Of a DNA stretch of 64,000 nucleotides, positions 1 to 9,744 are shown in pieces. Position 1 is the first letter of the stretch. Each line of letters starts with the position of its first letter. Made by a program: the position numbers and the translations under genes. Source of the DNA: Mucilaginibacter boryungensis. GTDB lineage: Bacteria; Bacteroidota; Bacteroidia; Sphingobacteriales; Sphingobacteriaceae. Under the pieces are notes generated by a model that did not search any database, was not told the origin of the DNA, and was given only the letters and a program-made list of their open reading frames with translations. The stretch lies in assembly GCF_015221995.1 (NCBI RefSeq), contig NZ_JADFFM010000001.1:2914001-2978000 (forward strand), written 5' to 3'.

Positions 1-955
1 CGCCAAAATAAGTCCCTAACCAAACAGACCCATCTTTTGCTGTACAAGCCGAGTAGATAGCTTTATCATTTAGCCGTTTGGGGTTATTATCGAAAGATTG
101 CTGGTAATTGACAGATTTTTTTAGTGTGGGGTCATATTCATATAAGCCGTTTTCCGTACCAATCATATATTTGCCGTCGTGGCCACGGGTAATTGCTCTT
201 ACGGTATTGCTTTCTGTACTCTCCTCATCTGTAAATTTAACTTTAGATAACTTTTTTGTGTCTTCATCAAGATAAAATAACCCGTAGTTAGTGCACAACC
301 AGTCTGCTTGTTTTTCGTGATAAATATTGAAAATTGTAAAATCTGTTCGTTTTAGTGCATTGATGTCGCCCTGTTTAATTGTTTCTAAAACCTTTCCGGT
401 CGTATCAATAATCGCAATCCTATTACCGGCGGCTAGTAAAAAATTACTGCCGGCTACAGGATTAACCGCAGTAACCAGTTTGCCATTAGCAGCAAGTAAA
501 TGTATGTTGCCATTTGAACCAATCCTGTAAAAACCGGAAGATGTACCTATATATATTGTTGAATTGATATTGGTGATACAAAGCACTGAAAAATGACCTT
601 TTATCCCCCGCATTGGCACAACTTTATCCTGTACCGGGTCATATATATACAAGCCATTATCGGTACCGATATAAATATTGTTTTTTAAGTTGAGCAGACA
701 GCTTATCCGGTTTGCCGAACTACCTGGCCGCGCGCTTTTTATATAATAGTTTTTTACCGTATAACTATCATAACGGTTCAAGCCCTCCCGGGTACCAAAC
801 CACATAAGGCCTTTTTGGTCTTGTATAATAGTATATACCGTGTTGTGCGAAAGTCCATTATCTGCAGTTATTTTTCTAAAGATGAAATCCTGACAAAATA
901 AATTGCTACTGTATAAACAAAACAGCAGTAAAAGCCGATAAAAGCACTTTTTCAT
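1..955 (-). CDS. Hybrid two-component system regulator, N-terminal propeller part (cut by window edge)
   Basis: Reading the minus strand from ATG at 955 gives an open frame of about 318 residues that continues past base 1. It opens with a signal peptide (MKKCFYRLLLLFCLYSSNLF), then DNGLSHNTVYTIIQDQKGLMW and WFGTREGLNRYD, the typical first repeats of the periplasmic two-component-regulator propeller, followed by more blades (IYIGTDNGLYIYDP, YMIGTENGLYEYDP, DGSVWLGTYFG). By family knowledge the missing part should hold the Y_Y_Y domain, histidine kinase, receiver and AraC-type DNA-binding domains. It is divergent from the PUL starting at 1203, so it probably senses that locus's glycan product. 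The domains beyond the propeller are inferred. Confidence 0.88.
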   Translation of the reverse strand, partial: MKKCFYRLLLLFCLYSSNLFCQDFIFRKITADNGLSHNTVYTIIQDQKGLMWFGTREGLNRYDSYTVKNYYIKSARPGSSANRISCLLNLKNNIYIGTDNGLYIYDPVQDKVVPMRGIKGHFSVLCITNINSTIYIGTSSGFYRIGSNGNIHLLAANGKLVTAVNPVAGSNFLLAAGNRIAIIDTTGKVLETIKQGDINALKRTDFTIFNIYHEKQADWLCTNYGLFYLDEDTKKLSKVKFTDEESTESNTVRAITRGHDGKYMIGTENGLYEYDPTLKKSVNYQQSFDNNPKRLNDKAIYSACTAKDGSVWLGTYFG

Positions 956-1202
956 ACACGTTTTTTAATTGGTTATTCAATATGTAAATTAATTTGCCAA
1001 TTACCAGCAACTAATTATCATCCTGTACAGATATGAACGTTTGTGCTGGATATTTTAACATTTGTCCTCATACGGCCTTTCATTTTAAAGTTAACATTGC
1101 TATTGTAAAACCTTTTGTTAACAAATAATACCAGTTATAATAAGTTGTTAAAGCGCAGTTCATAAAAAAGCTGCTGCCCATACTGGCCTAAAATAAATCT
1201 TG
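956..1202. promoter_or_regulatory. Divergent regulatory region with a 12-bp perfect palindrome
   Basis: This 247-bp AT-rich stretch separates the divergent regulator (start 955) from the PUL (start 1203), so it must hold both promoters. At 1114-1125 lies the perfect 12-bp palindrome TTTGTTAACAAA, a candidate operator. I found no clean Bacteroidota -7 element (TAnnTTTG) on either strand. Confidence 0.4.
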
Positions 1203-2447
1203 ATGAAATTAAAAATCATTGTTATTGCATTGATGTTTGCAGGCATGTGTAATTCATGCGGCAACAAGTCAAATCCGGAGCCTTCAACAGGCAATGGTGA
1301 CAACTCGCAAACGGCATCAACCCGCCCGGGTAAAAATTTTGATTTCACCTATAATATGGGTGTAAATTTAAACGAACAGGCTGCCCAGGCCGATTTGGAT
1401 GACCTGGCCGATACCAAAACGAAATGGGTACGCAGCTTTGTGGAAATGATAGATGTTTATAAAACCAATTCCATTGATACCAACCCTAATCTAAATACAT
1501 TTATCACATTTAAAGCCAAAGGATACAAAACCGTTCTCAACCTCAAATTTAATTTTGTGGCTAATGTGTTTCCGGCCGTAGGTTCAACAGATTGGAATAA
1601 TTACATCGCTTTTATTGACCAGGTACTTGCCAAGGCAATGCCTTATACAGATGTGCTTGTAGTAGGTAATGAACCTTTTATTGAAGCTGATCCATCTACC
1701 TGGAACGAACCTTTAAATTCTTTTTATAAGGCAGCCTGTGCGCGGGTATATAGTTATTTTACGTTGCATGGCATAGATAAGCCCATCTTTTTAGGATCCT
1801 TTGATATGATGTTTGCAAGTGCCCGCACTGGCAATACGGGTATACTTAACCTGCTCAACTTTGTAAAAAACACGAACTACCTATCGGGTGCAGATGTGCA
1901 TATCCATCATAACACCGATACTGAAATGATTAACGCCCTTAACTTTATGAGCAATGGGATAGGCGATGATCAAAAACTATTAGTAACTGAATTCTCGGCC
2001 AAAAACTATTTTAAATCTTATAATACCTCCAATATCGATCCTGCTTTTATTGCAGCGGCCAATGCCAGTACAACCGATCAGATCTTTCCGCCGCCGCCAG
2101 GTATTACCCAAAACTATCAATACATCGATTATGCGCTGAAAAATCCCCGGCCGGCAGAGGAATGGTATGCATTCTGGAAAAATTCGGCGTACCTCGAAAA
2201 CGAGAAAGGATACTTATGCACCGCAAATACCGATTTCAAATCGCATAGTAAGGTAGCGCTGGCTTTTTACGCACTCAGGCAATCTTATGGTGTTAATGTC
2301 GATTTTACCGCAACAACAGACCCCTGGGTAATGAATGGAATGTTCCTAAACCGTTCAGTGCAGCAGATAAACGGGCGTAACCAAAAATCATATAGTTTTC
2401 TTGATCAATTTGTGAGAATTGCCCAGGGACAGAACCCATGCCAATAA
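1203..2447 (+). CDS. Putative glycoside hydrolase lipoprotein (TIM-barrel, clan GH-A-like)
   Basis: The 414-residue product starts with a lipoprotein-type signal (cysteine after FAGM), so it is probably an outer-membrane lipoprotein. The body reads like a clan GH-A barrel: a strand ending VLVVGNEP, with Glu in the acid/base position after Asn, and a later strand LLVTEFSAKN with Glu in the nucleophile position. I cannot name the family. A TTG codon at 1200 extends the frame by one residue, but ATG at 1203 is the more natural start. It is the first gene of the PUL, 31 bp before susC, and probably makes the first cut of the polysaccharide at the cell surface. The substrate is not predictable from sequence alone. 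Confidence 0.6.
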   Translation: MKLKIIVIALMFAGMCNSCGNKSNPEPSTGNGDNSQTASTRPGKNFDFTYNMGVNLNEQAAQADLDDLADTKTKWVRSFVEMIDVYKTNSIDTNPNLNTFITFKAKGYKTVLNLKFNFVANVFPAVGSTDWNNYIAFIDQVLAKAMPYTDVLVVGNEPFIEADPSTWNEPLNSFYKAACARVYSYFTLHGIDKPIFLGSFDMMFASARTGNTGILNLLNFVKNTNYLSGADVHIHHNTDTEMINALNFMSNGIGDDQKLLVTEFSAKNYFKSYNTSNIDPAFIAAANASTTDQIFPPPPGITQNYQYIDYALKNPRPAEEWYAFWKNSAYLENEKGYLCTANTDFKSHSKVALAFYALRQSYGVNVDFTATTDPWVMNGMFLNRSVQQINGRNQKSYSFLDQFVRIAQGQNPCQ

Positions 2448-2478
2448 CCAATTTTTAAATAAACCTAAAATTTACAAT

Positions 2479-5400
2479 ATGAACCAATTATTTACTATTT
2501 GTATTAAGCCGGCGAAAAAGATGGCTTTACTCCTGCTGATGCTTCTATGCTCCGCCAGGATTTTTGCCCAGCAAATTGTCAGTGGTACGGTAACTTCGTC
2601 AAAAACAGGCGAAACACTGGTAGGTGTTACCGTTGTTATTAAAGGCAGTAACGTTGCCGTAACTACCAATAACAAGGGCAAATACAGTATAAAAACAGCT
2701 AATGCCAATGATGTGCTGACTTTCTCGTATGTAGGTTACCTTAACAAGGAAGTAGCTGTAAAGCAACAGCAAATTTTAGATGTTCAGTTAGACGAAGATG
2801 CCAAATCATTAAATGAAGTAGTGGTTGTAGGTTATGGCACCGCGCGAAAGAGCGACCTGACCGGTTCGGTTACTTCATTAAAAGCATCCGAATTAACCAA
2901 GGCAACTAATCTTAATGTGCAACAGGCTTTGCTGGGCCGCTCAGCAGGTGTACAGGTCTACCAAAAAAGCGGTGAACCCGGCGCTGCTATGAGCGTGCAG
3001 GTAAGAGGGATCACCTCTATTACCGGGAATAATGACCCATTATACGTCATTGACGGTATGCCGGTGAACGATGCAGTAGCTATAGGCGGTGCCGCACCAG
3101 CAGGGGCTACCAGTAACCCTAATAACCGGACTGCACTTAGCTCGCTTAATCCCGCAGATATCGCTTCGATCGAGATACTGAAGGATGCTTCTGCAACTGC
3201 AATCTACGGTTCGCGCGGTGCTAACGGTGTAGTGTTGATCAGCACAAAAAGAGGGACTTCAGGCAGGATCAACGTAGCTTACAATGTCACTTACGGTACC
3301 CAGCAGGCGGCGCATTTGCAACGTTTCATGACCGGGGATGAATATACTCAAGCCATTAACAGTATTATCGACCTGGGCGGTCTCAGCACAACCAAAGTAA
3401 CCGGGGCCAATGCTAATACCAATTGGCAGCAATTGCTGTTAAAAAAAGGGGTGATCCAATCGCACGATCTTTCTTTTAGCGGAGGTAGTGGAAATACAAA
3501 ATATTATATATCCGCAGGCTTTTTTAACCAGGAGGGTATTGAACTCAAGTCCGGTACCACGCGTTATAACGCCCGTGTCAATGTTGAAACATCTGAAGCT
3601 AATAAATATAGTGTAGGCATGAGCCTTACCACCTCCTATACACGCGATTTATACAATTCTACAGGCAACGGCTTAAACGATAACGCCAGCGCATTGTATA
3701 TGGCGCAAAATTATGACCCCACCGCGCCGGCTTATAACGCCGATGGCAGCTACGCCCGCTCACCGCTGATGGCGCCTATGGATAATCCTGTTGCAGTTAT
3801 CAACGGGCAGTATGGCGTGGGCGATACTTACCGAACTTTTGGCAATTTATATGCCGAATATTTCCTTATGCCATCATTATCCGTTAAAGCAAGAGCAGGA
3901 GCTGACTTAAATGATGCCCAACGTTATTACTGGATAGATCCCTCAACCTTAACTGGTGCATCATATAATGGTTATGCCGATGTGCGTGATGGCAAAAGGG
4001 CTTATTACCTGGCTGAAGGTACTATTAACTTTAACAAAACGTTTAACGAAGATCATCGCTTAAACGCGGTAGCAGGGACTACTTATGAGCGCTATACCTC
4101 TAGTTCACTGGTGTCTAATTCGCGGTCGTTTGCTTTGCCCGACCTAACCTATAACGGTTTGGGTACCGGCGATAATACACTGAACGGTGCAAGCGATGGC
4201 AGGCAGGAAAATATTCTGATCTCCTATCTTGCCCGGGCCAGCTATTCTTTCAAAAATAAATACCTGTTAACGGCATCTATCAGAGCTGATGGCTCGGCAC
4301 GCTTCGGCCAAAATAATCGGTTCGGTTACTTCCCTTCGGTAGCGGCGGCCTGGCGTATCCATGAGGAAAAATTCCTGAAAAACAGCAAAATCATCAGCGA
4401 TTTGAAGTTGCGTGGCAGCTTTGGTATTACAGGTAATCAGCCTAATGCAAATTATATTTACTATTCTACTTACTCATCGGGGCGTAATGCCGTATTTAAC
4501 GAAACGCGCACTTCCATATTGCAGCCCACCCGTAGTGCCAACCCCGACCTGCAATGGGAGTCGGCCCGGCAAATGGACATCGGGGTTGATTTTGGTTTAT
4601 TTAATTCACGACTAACCGGAACTATCGAATATTACAACCGCAAAACTTACAACCTGCTATACGATATACCACTGCCGTTAAGTACCGGTTTTGGCTCACG
4701 TACCGAGAACGTAGGCAGTATGCGTAATAGCGGGATGGAGTTTTCTGTGAAAGCCAACATTACGGATAACGGCGTATTTCGGATCGATGCTGGCGCCAAC
4801 CTTACCACACTTAAAAACACAGTGATCAGCCTGGGTTCGGTGCCGCAGTTTATCGGCAATGGGCCAGGTTCAATTGGCCAGGTAAGCATATTAAAACCAG
4901 GTAATTCGCTGGGGTCATTCTACGGCTATATTGTAGATGGTGTTTGGCAAAAAACCGACGATTTTACAAAAACGCAGGCTGGAGTGAGGCCCGGCGATCT
5001 GAAATACCGCGATATAGACGGGAATGGCGTCATTAATACCAACGACAGAGTTGTATTGGGTAAGTCGCTTCCCGATTTTTATTATGGGTTTAACCTCAAC
5101 GTAAGCTATAAGGCTTTAACACTTGATGCGTTCATAGAAGGACAGCAAGGCGGCAAAATGTTAAACAGCAGCCTGGTTGATGCTTATTACCCGGTTGATT
5201 ACCGTCGCAATAAACTTGCTATCCCTTATCTTAACCGCTGGACGCCAACCAACCCGACCGACGAATACCCCTCATTTTTGCCTAATGATGTGAGAGGTCA
5301 GCTTCAGGTAACCAACCGTACGGTAGAAGACGCATCTTACCTGCGGCTGCAATCGGTACGCTTAACTTTTAAGGTGCCTGTTTCAGCGCTGAAATTTGTG

Positions 5401-5565
5401 AAAGGTGTTAGCGTATTTGCAACCGGTCAAAACCTGTTTACGTTTACTAAATACACCGGATCAGACCCGGCAGCTAATGCATTAGGCGATAATGTACTGC
5501 GTATCGATTATAATACTTATCCGTTGACTAAAGTTTTCACCGCCGGACTTAACGTTCAGTTTTAA
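2479..5565 (+). CDS. SusC-family TonB-dependent outer-membrane transporter
   Basis: This 1028-residue protein has a signal peptide ending at IFAQ, a carboxypeptidase-like regulatory domain (about residues 30-110: GETLVGVTVVIKGS, FSYVGY), the SusC hallmark EVVVVGYGTARKSDLTGSV, a plug domain with YVIDGMPVND and ILKDASATAIYGSRGANGVV, and a beta-barrel ending in aromatic Phe. It imports oligosaccharides with the adjacent SusD using TonB energy. The frame is open upstream to a TTG at 2419 that overlaps the preceding gene, but ATG at 2479 gives a proper signal peptide and was chosen. susD follows after 20 bp. Confidence 0.95.
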   Translation: MNQLFTICIKPAKKMALLLLMLLCSARIFAQQIVSGTVTSSKTGETLVGVTVVIKGSNVAVTTNNKGKYSIKTANANDVLTFSYVGYLNKEVAVKQQQILDVQLDEDAKSLNEVVVVGYGTARKSDLTGSVTSLKASELTKATNLNVQQALLGRSAGVQVYQKSGEPGAAMSVQVRGITSITGNNDPLYVIDGMPVNDAVAIGGAAPAGATSNPNNRTALSSLNPADIASIEILKDASATAIYGSRGANGVVLISTKRGTSGRINVAYNVTYGTQQAAHLQRFMTGDEYTQAINSIIDLGGLSTTKVTGANANTNWQQLLLKKGVIQSHDLSFSGGSGNTKYYISAGFFNQEGIELKSGTTRYNARVNVETSEANKYSVGMSLTTSYTRDLYNSTGNGLNDNASALYMAQNYDPTAPAYNADGSYARSPLMAPMDNPVAVINGQYGVGDTYRTFGNLYAEYFLMPSLSVKARAGADLNDAQRYYWIDPSTLTGASYNGYADVRDGKRAYYLAEGTINFNKTFNEDHRLNAVAGTTYERYTSSSLVSNSRSFALPDLTYNGLGTGDNTLNGASDGRQENILISYLARASYSFKNKYLLTASIRADGSARFGQNNRFGYFPSVAAAWRIHEEKFLKNSKIISDLKLRGSFGITGNQPNANYIYYSTYSSGRNAVFNETRTSILQPTRSANPDLQWESARQMDIGVDFGLFNSRLTGTIEYYNRKTYNLLYDIPLPLSTGFGSRTENVGSMRNSGMEFSVKANITDNGVFRIDAGANLTTLKNTVISLGSVPQFIGNGPGSIGQVSILKPGNSLGSFYGYIVDGVWQKTDDFTKTQAGVRPGDLKYRDIDGNGVINTNDRVVLGKSLPDFYYGFNLNVSYKALTLDAFIEGQQGGKMLNSSLVDAYYPVDYRRNKLAIPYLNRWTPTNPTDEYPSFLPNDVRGQLQVTNRTVEDASYLRLQSVRLTFKVPVSALKFVKGVSVFATGQNLFTFTKYTGSDPAANALGDNVLRIDYNTYPLTKVFTAGLNVQF

Positions 5566-5585
5566 TCTTATTAACTATCACGATC

Positions 5586-7049
5586 ATGAAAAAGACATTG
5601 AAATATATCATACCCTTAGTTGCCGCCCTGCAGCTGGCTTCATGTAAAAATGCGCTTGACGTAGTTCCAAACTCGGAATTTTCGCCGGGTAACGTATTAA
5701 CTACCGAGGCGGGTATCCGCTCGCTGCTTTACTCGGCTTATGCTAATGCGCAATTGCAAACTAACTCGCGTTATTGGATCAACGACTCAGAAGACTGCAC
5801 CGATATAGGTTATAATACGGATGGTGCAGAAAACGGTCAGCTCATACAGATCATCAATTTTAACTGGACAGCTAACCTCGGTACCCTGGCGGCCGATATT
5901 TGGGCACCTTCTTACGCCTCTATCAGGGATGCCAATGGTGTAATAGAAAACATAGATAATGTAAACACCGCAGATGCTACTAAGAAACTGTACAAAGCCG
6001 AAGCGCGTGTCCTGCGTGCCAAAGCCTACGCTTTTCTGTACAGCTTTTTTGGCCCGGTACCGTTGAGAACATCCACTATCCAGTCGGGCGACCTTGCCCG
6101 GGCGAGCGACGACGTTATGAAAAGTTTTATTGAAACAGAGATCACCGAATCACTGGCCGACCTGCCTGATCCGGGGAAAGAAGCCGCCTTTGGACGTATT
6201 AATAAAGCTGTGGCGAACGGTATCCTGGCTAAATTTTTCCTTAATACCAAACAATGGCAAAAAGCTGCCGATGCCAGCCAGGCAATCATCAACTTCGGCT
6301 ATTATTCTTTATATCCGGTATTTGCAGACATGTTTCGTACTGCTAATGAACAGAATAAGGAAATGATATTGGTGTTGCAATGCCGTAATGAAACTGATTA
6401 TAGTAACTGGTACCAGTGCGGCGCGTTGCCGGTGGGATATAAAAGCAGCCCGCAGTTCCCTGGCTATACCTACGCTTCCACAATGTCTATTTTTGCAACG
6501 AACTACCGTTTACGCACAGCATTTGTAAGCTCGTACGATCCTGCTGATAAACGCTTGGCTACAATATGCACCAGTTATATCAATAACAGTAACGTTACCG
6601 TTAACATCCTGGCAAATGATAACGCCCGTTGTTTTAAGTATTGGGATAATGCACAGGTAGGCAATAACGCCGGGACTGATGTACCTATTATCCGTTATGC
6701 TGATATACTGCTTACCCGTACTGAGGCATTAAATGAGTTGAACGGTCCTACGACAGAGTGCTTCACGCTGATCAATCAGGTACGGGCCCGTGCAGGTGTT
6801 GCTAACCTCACCCTGGCCATTACACCCACCAAAGACGCTTTCCGCGATGCTATTTTACGTGAACGCGGCTGGGAGTTTGTAGGAGAAGGCAAACGCCGCG
6901 AGGACCTTATCCGCCAGGGTAAATTTCTTTCGTCGGCATTAACAAGGGGCATCCCGGCCGCAAACGTGACGGATAACAAACTGGTATTCCCTATACCACA
7001 ATCCGAAATTGATGCGAATAAACTTTGTGTTCAAAACCCTGGCTATTAA
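5586..7049 (+). CDS. SusD-family glycan-binding lipoprotein
   Basis: The 487-residue product begins with a lipoprotein signal (LQLASC, Cys20) and has the SusD helical tetratricopeptide-like fold signature: AEARVLRAKAYAFLYSFFGPVPL in the N-terminal half and, near the C-terminus, RYADILLTRTEALNE and ILRERGWEFVGEGKRREDLIRQGKF. It caps the SusC barrel and captures glycan at the cell surface. It closes a tightly spaced pair with the susC gene (20-bp gap) and precedes the locus's enzymes. Confidence 0.94.
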   Translation: MKKTLKYIIPLVAALQLASCKNALDVVPNSEFSPGNVLTTEAGIRSLLYSAYANAQLQTNSRYWINDSEDCTDIGYNTDGAENGQLIQIINFNWTANLGTLAADIWAPSYASIRDANGVIENIDNVNTADATKKLYKAEARVLRAKAYAFLYSFFGPVPLRTSTIQSGDLARASDDVMKSFIETEITESLADLPDPGKEAAFGRINKAVANGILAKFFLNTKQWQKAADASQAIINFGYYSLYPVFADMFRTANEQNKEMILVLQCRNETDYSNWYQCGALPVGYKSSPQFPGYTYASTMSIFATNYRLRTAFVSSYDPADKRLATICTSYINNSNVTVNILANDNARCFKYWDNAQVGNNAGTDVPIIRYADILLTRTEALNELNGPTTECFTLINQVRARAGVANLTLAITPTKDAFRDAILRERGWEFVGEGKRREDLIRQGKFLSSALTRGIPAANVTDNKLVFPIPQSEIDANKLCVQNPGY

Positions 7050-7119
7050 TTAAAAATTACCCTAAAAATTAAATTGCAGTTCAGTGCTGCATCTGTTTTT
7101 TATAAATAAATCATAAACG

Positions 7120-8175
7120 ATGAAAAATATCATACTTACCCTCCTTGCGCTACTTTCCGTGTTAAGTTTAAGGGCGCAATCAAGATGGAGTGCTGAGCAG
7201 GCCAATAACTGGTATAAACAGCAACAGTGGCCCCGCGGCTGCAACTACCAGCCAAGCAGCGCCGTTAACCAGCTCGAAATGTTCCAGGCGGCCACATTTG
7301 CCCCCCAGACCATTGACAGGGAATTGGGTTGGGCGCAGGAGCTTGGGTTTAATGCCATGCGGGTATTTTTGCACCACATCGCCTGGACGTCCGACAAAGA
7401 TGGCTTCAAAAAGCGTCTTAATCAATATCTTGATATTTCAGCCAGGCACGGTATCAAAACTATCCTGGTGTTTTTTGATGATTGCTGGAACGACGAGTAT
7501 CACGCCGGTAAACAGCCCGAACCTAAAACCGGCATCCATAACAGCGGCTGGGTGCGCGACCCGGGTACGGCTATCCGCAATAATCCCGATAGTTTGAAAA
7601 TGCTGGAAAGTTACGTGAAAGATATTATGATCATGCTGAAAGACGATAAGCGCGTTCTGCTCTGGGATTTGTATAATGAACCGGGAAACAACCAATATTT
7701 TAACAATAGCCTGCCTTTGCTTAAATCGGTTTTTAGCTGGGCTAAAGAAGTAAACCCGTCGCAACCCATTAGTGCGGGTGTATGGAATTGGGGCGATAAG
7801 TTTACGGAACTGAATAAGTTTCAACTGGAAAATTCGGATGTGATCACCTATCATAATTATGGATATATTGATGCGCACATGAAAAAGATAGCAGAATTAC
7901 AAAAATATGGGCGCCCTCTTATTTGTACCGAATATATGGCCCGTAAAAACGGCAGCCTGTTTCAAACGATTATGCCTATGCTGAAAAAAGAAAAAATTGG
8001 GGCTATTAACTGGGGCTTTATATCAGGTAAAACCAATACCATTTATGCCTGGGGTACGCCAATGCCCGACGGGAAGGAGCCTGAACTTTGGTTTCATGAC
8101 ATTTTAAGAAAAGACGGCACACCGTTTAGCGAGGTGGAGGTTAACACGATCAAAGCATTGACAGGCAAAAAATAG
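7120..8175 (+). CDS. Secreted GH5-like glycoside hydrolase
   Basis: The 351-residue protein has a cleavable signal peptide (MKNIILTLLALLSVLSLRAQ) and a single catalytic barrel. LLWDLYNEPGN carries the Asn-Glu acid/base pair of clan GH-A, and PLICTEYMAR carries the expected nucleophile Glu; FNAMRVFLHH near the N-terminus is the usual conserved Arg strand. Proteins of this shape are annotated as cellulase/mannanase/xylanase-like GH5 relatives; the exact subfamily cannot be assigned here. It lies 70 bp after susD in the same direction and is probably co-transcribed. Confidence 0.78.
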   Translation: MKNIILTLLALLSVLSLRAQSRWSAEQANNWYKQQQWPRGCNYQPSSAVNQLEMFQAATFAPQTIDRELGWAQELGFNAMRVFLHHIAWTSDKDGFKKRLNQYLDISARHGIKTILVFFDDCWNDEYHAGKQPEPKTGIHNSGWVRDPGTAIRNNPDSLKMLESYVKDIMIMLKDDKRVLLWDLYNEPGNNQYFNNSLPLLKSVFSWAKEVNPSQPISAGVWNWGDKFTELNKFQLENSDVITYHNYGYIDAHMKKIAELQKYGRPLICTEYMARKNGSLFQTIMPMLKKEKIGAINWGFISGKTNTIYAWGTPMPDGKEPELWFHDILRKDGTPFSEVEVNTIKALTGKK

Positions 8176-8237
8176 CCTAATTGCTCAACAGATGCGGTTC
8201 AATACAAACTGATTATTTCATGACCTAACTTAAAAAG

Positions 8238-9722
8238 ATGGAAATTATTAAACGCAACAACACACTGATGCTGGCTATTACCTTTATGATAGTATTGGGG
8301 ATTAGCGCCTGCGAAAAAAAAGCTGTTAATAGTAGTGATGGGATCAAACCATTAACGGATGCTGTACCGAATTTGAAGGTAAATGCTACTGTAACTATAA
8401 CCGCCAACATGGGTGCGAGCGGAGGCCCGGATGTAACTTATTTAAGGGGCATGGCCGCTGGTGGTAATGGCGGATTTACAGATTTAGTACCGGGTAACAG
8501 GCTTAGTATTGATGTTGACACCGCTGTTGGAATGAAAATAGTTAATGGGATAAGGAATATTTATAAAGAAACTGGTTTGGGTGAATTTTATAAAGATGCA
8601 GGGGGCGTATATCGCAATCAGCAAAGTACTACTTATACCGGATTGCTGAATTACGTGCATGGAATTATAACAGATCCGGCTAAAAAACTAATACAACTGA
8701 ATCAAATTGGCGGCACCCCGGATAATACAGCCAGTCCGTTATATGCCCTTGCCACCCAATATACAGACCCCGATGAAGATTATGTTCCATTACCAACTAT
8801 CGGCACTTCTATGACTGCATTTCAAAATAATTTTATAGCCTGGGCAAAGGGGGCCGATAGTGCAGTGGGTAGTGGCTACCATGCTATATGGATAGCCCAT
8901 CAGGAACCCGCACATACGTTGGGATATATCAACGGAATTGAAACTGATGCGGCTAAAGAGTTAAATATCCGGCGGTTTATAGACTATTGGAAGCCTATTG
9001 CTGCAGGGTTGAGAACAACTGGTGCCAAAGTCGGTGGGATACAGAACAACTCGGCAAATGCTAACCATTTTTACACATATTCTGTAAATTACCTGAAGCA
9101 ACAAAACGTTCAATTGGACTACCTTACTTTTCAGTTCTATCAGTGGGGCGACCGGGCCGACCTGGATTCGGCCATCGCGTCTTTAAATAATTATAATTTA
9201 AAATATCCCGGAACTAAGATGATTGTAAACAGGGGTATGTGGCTGTCTTGCTGTGCAACTAAGGATGAGGCCGTAAGTACCAGTAAAGGTTTGATTTATT
9301 ATTTACGTGGCGAAAGGAACTATATGGACTACGCTGATAAAATATATGCTCATATTTACGATGATAACCACACCGACCTGGCTTTAATGGAATTTAAGGT
9401 AGCTACCTGGCTGAATAATGTGATGTCGACCCTGAGGCGGCCGCTAACAGGTTTACCTGCAGGAGTGGATGGATTTTTAACAGGAGGGGTAAATAAAGCG
9501 ACAGCTGCTTTATGGAATACTTCGGCTACTACGCAAACGTTAAACCTGCAATTAAACAATACAAGCTTCACAACATCAAAAACACTTACGGTACATAAAG
9601 GCAGTGGCTCAAGTTACCTAACGCTAACCGGGGCGGGTGCCCCCGTTTGGAACAACACGACTAAAACCATTAGCCCTATCACGCTGGCTACAAACGAGTT
9701 TGTATTAATTACTCTGCAATAA
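8238..9722 (+). CDS. Glycosidase-like lipoprotein with atypical active site
   Basis: The 494-residue product starts with a lipoprotein signal (VLGISAC). Its middle looks like a glycoside hydrolase barrel: a strand ending HAIWIAHQEP, where the usual Asn-Glu-Pro is replaced by Gln-Glu-Pro, then LDYLTFQFYQWG and TKMIVNRGMW. In clan GH-A enzymes the last strand normally carries a catalytic Glu nucleophile; here I see Asn-Arg and no obvious Glu. The C-terminal ~90 residues form a Thr/Ser-rich beta domain like those capping GH39/GH30-type enzymes. It could be a divergent enzyme or a non-catalytic glycan-binding protein. Context (between a GH5-like gene and a sulfatase) supports a role in the same PUL. 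Confidence 0.55.
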   Translation: MEIIKRNNTLMLAITFMIVLGISACEKKAVNSSDGIKPLTDAVPNLKVNATVTITANMGASGGPDVTYLRGMAAGGNGGFTDLVPGNRLSIDVDTAVGMKIVNGIRNIYKETGLGEFYKDAGGVYRNQQSTTYTGLLNYVHGIITDPAKKLIQLNQIGGTPDNTASPLYALATQYTDPDEDYVPLPTIGTSMTAFQNNFIAWAKGADSAVGSGYHAIWIAHQEPAHTLGYINGIETDAAKELNIRRFIDYWKPIAAGLRTTGAKVGGIQNNSANANHFYTYSVNYLKQQNVQLDYLTFQFYQWGDRADLDSAIASLNNYNLKYPGTKMIVNRGMWLSCCATKDEAVSTSKGLIYYLRGERNYMDYADKIYAHIYDDNHTDLALMEFKVATWLNNVMSTLRRPLTGLPAGVDGFLTGGVNKATAALWNTSATTQTLNLQLNNTSFTTSKTLTVHKGSGSSYLTLTGAGAPVWNNTTKTISPITLATNEFVLITLQ

Positions 9723-9744
9723 TTATTTACTTATAAAAATAAAT

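Noticed and set aside
327-530. Short plus-strand frame opposite the left-edge regulator
   Set aside because: It is antisense to clear propeller repeats and has no convincing start or domain.
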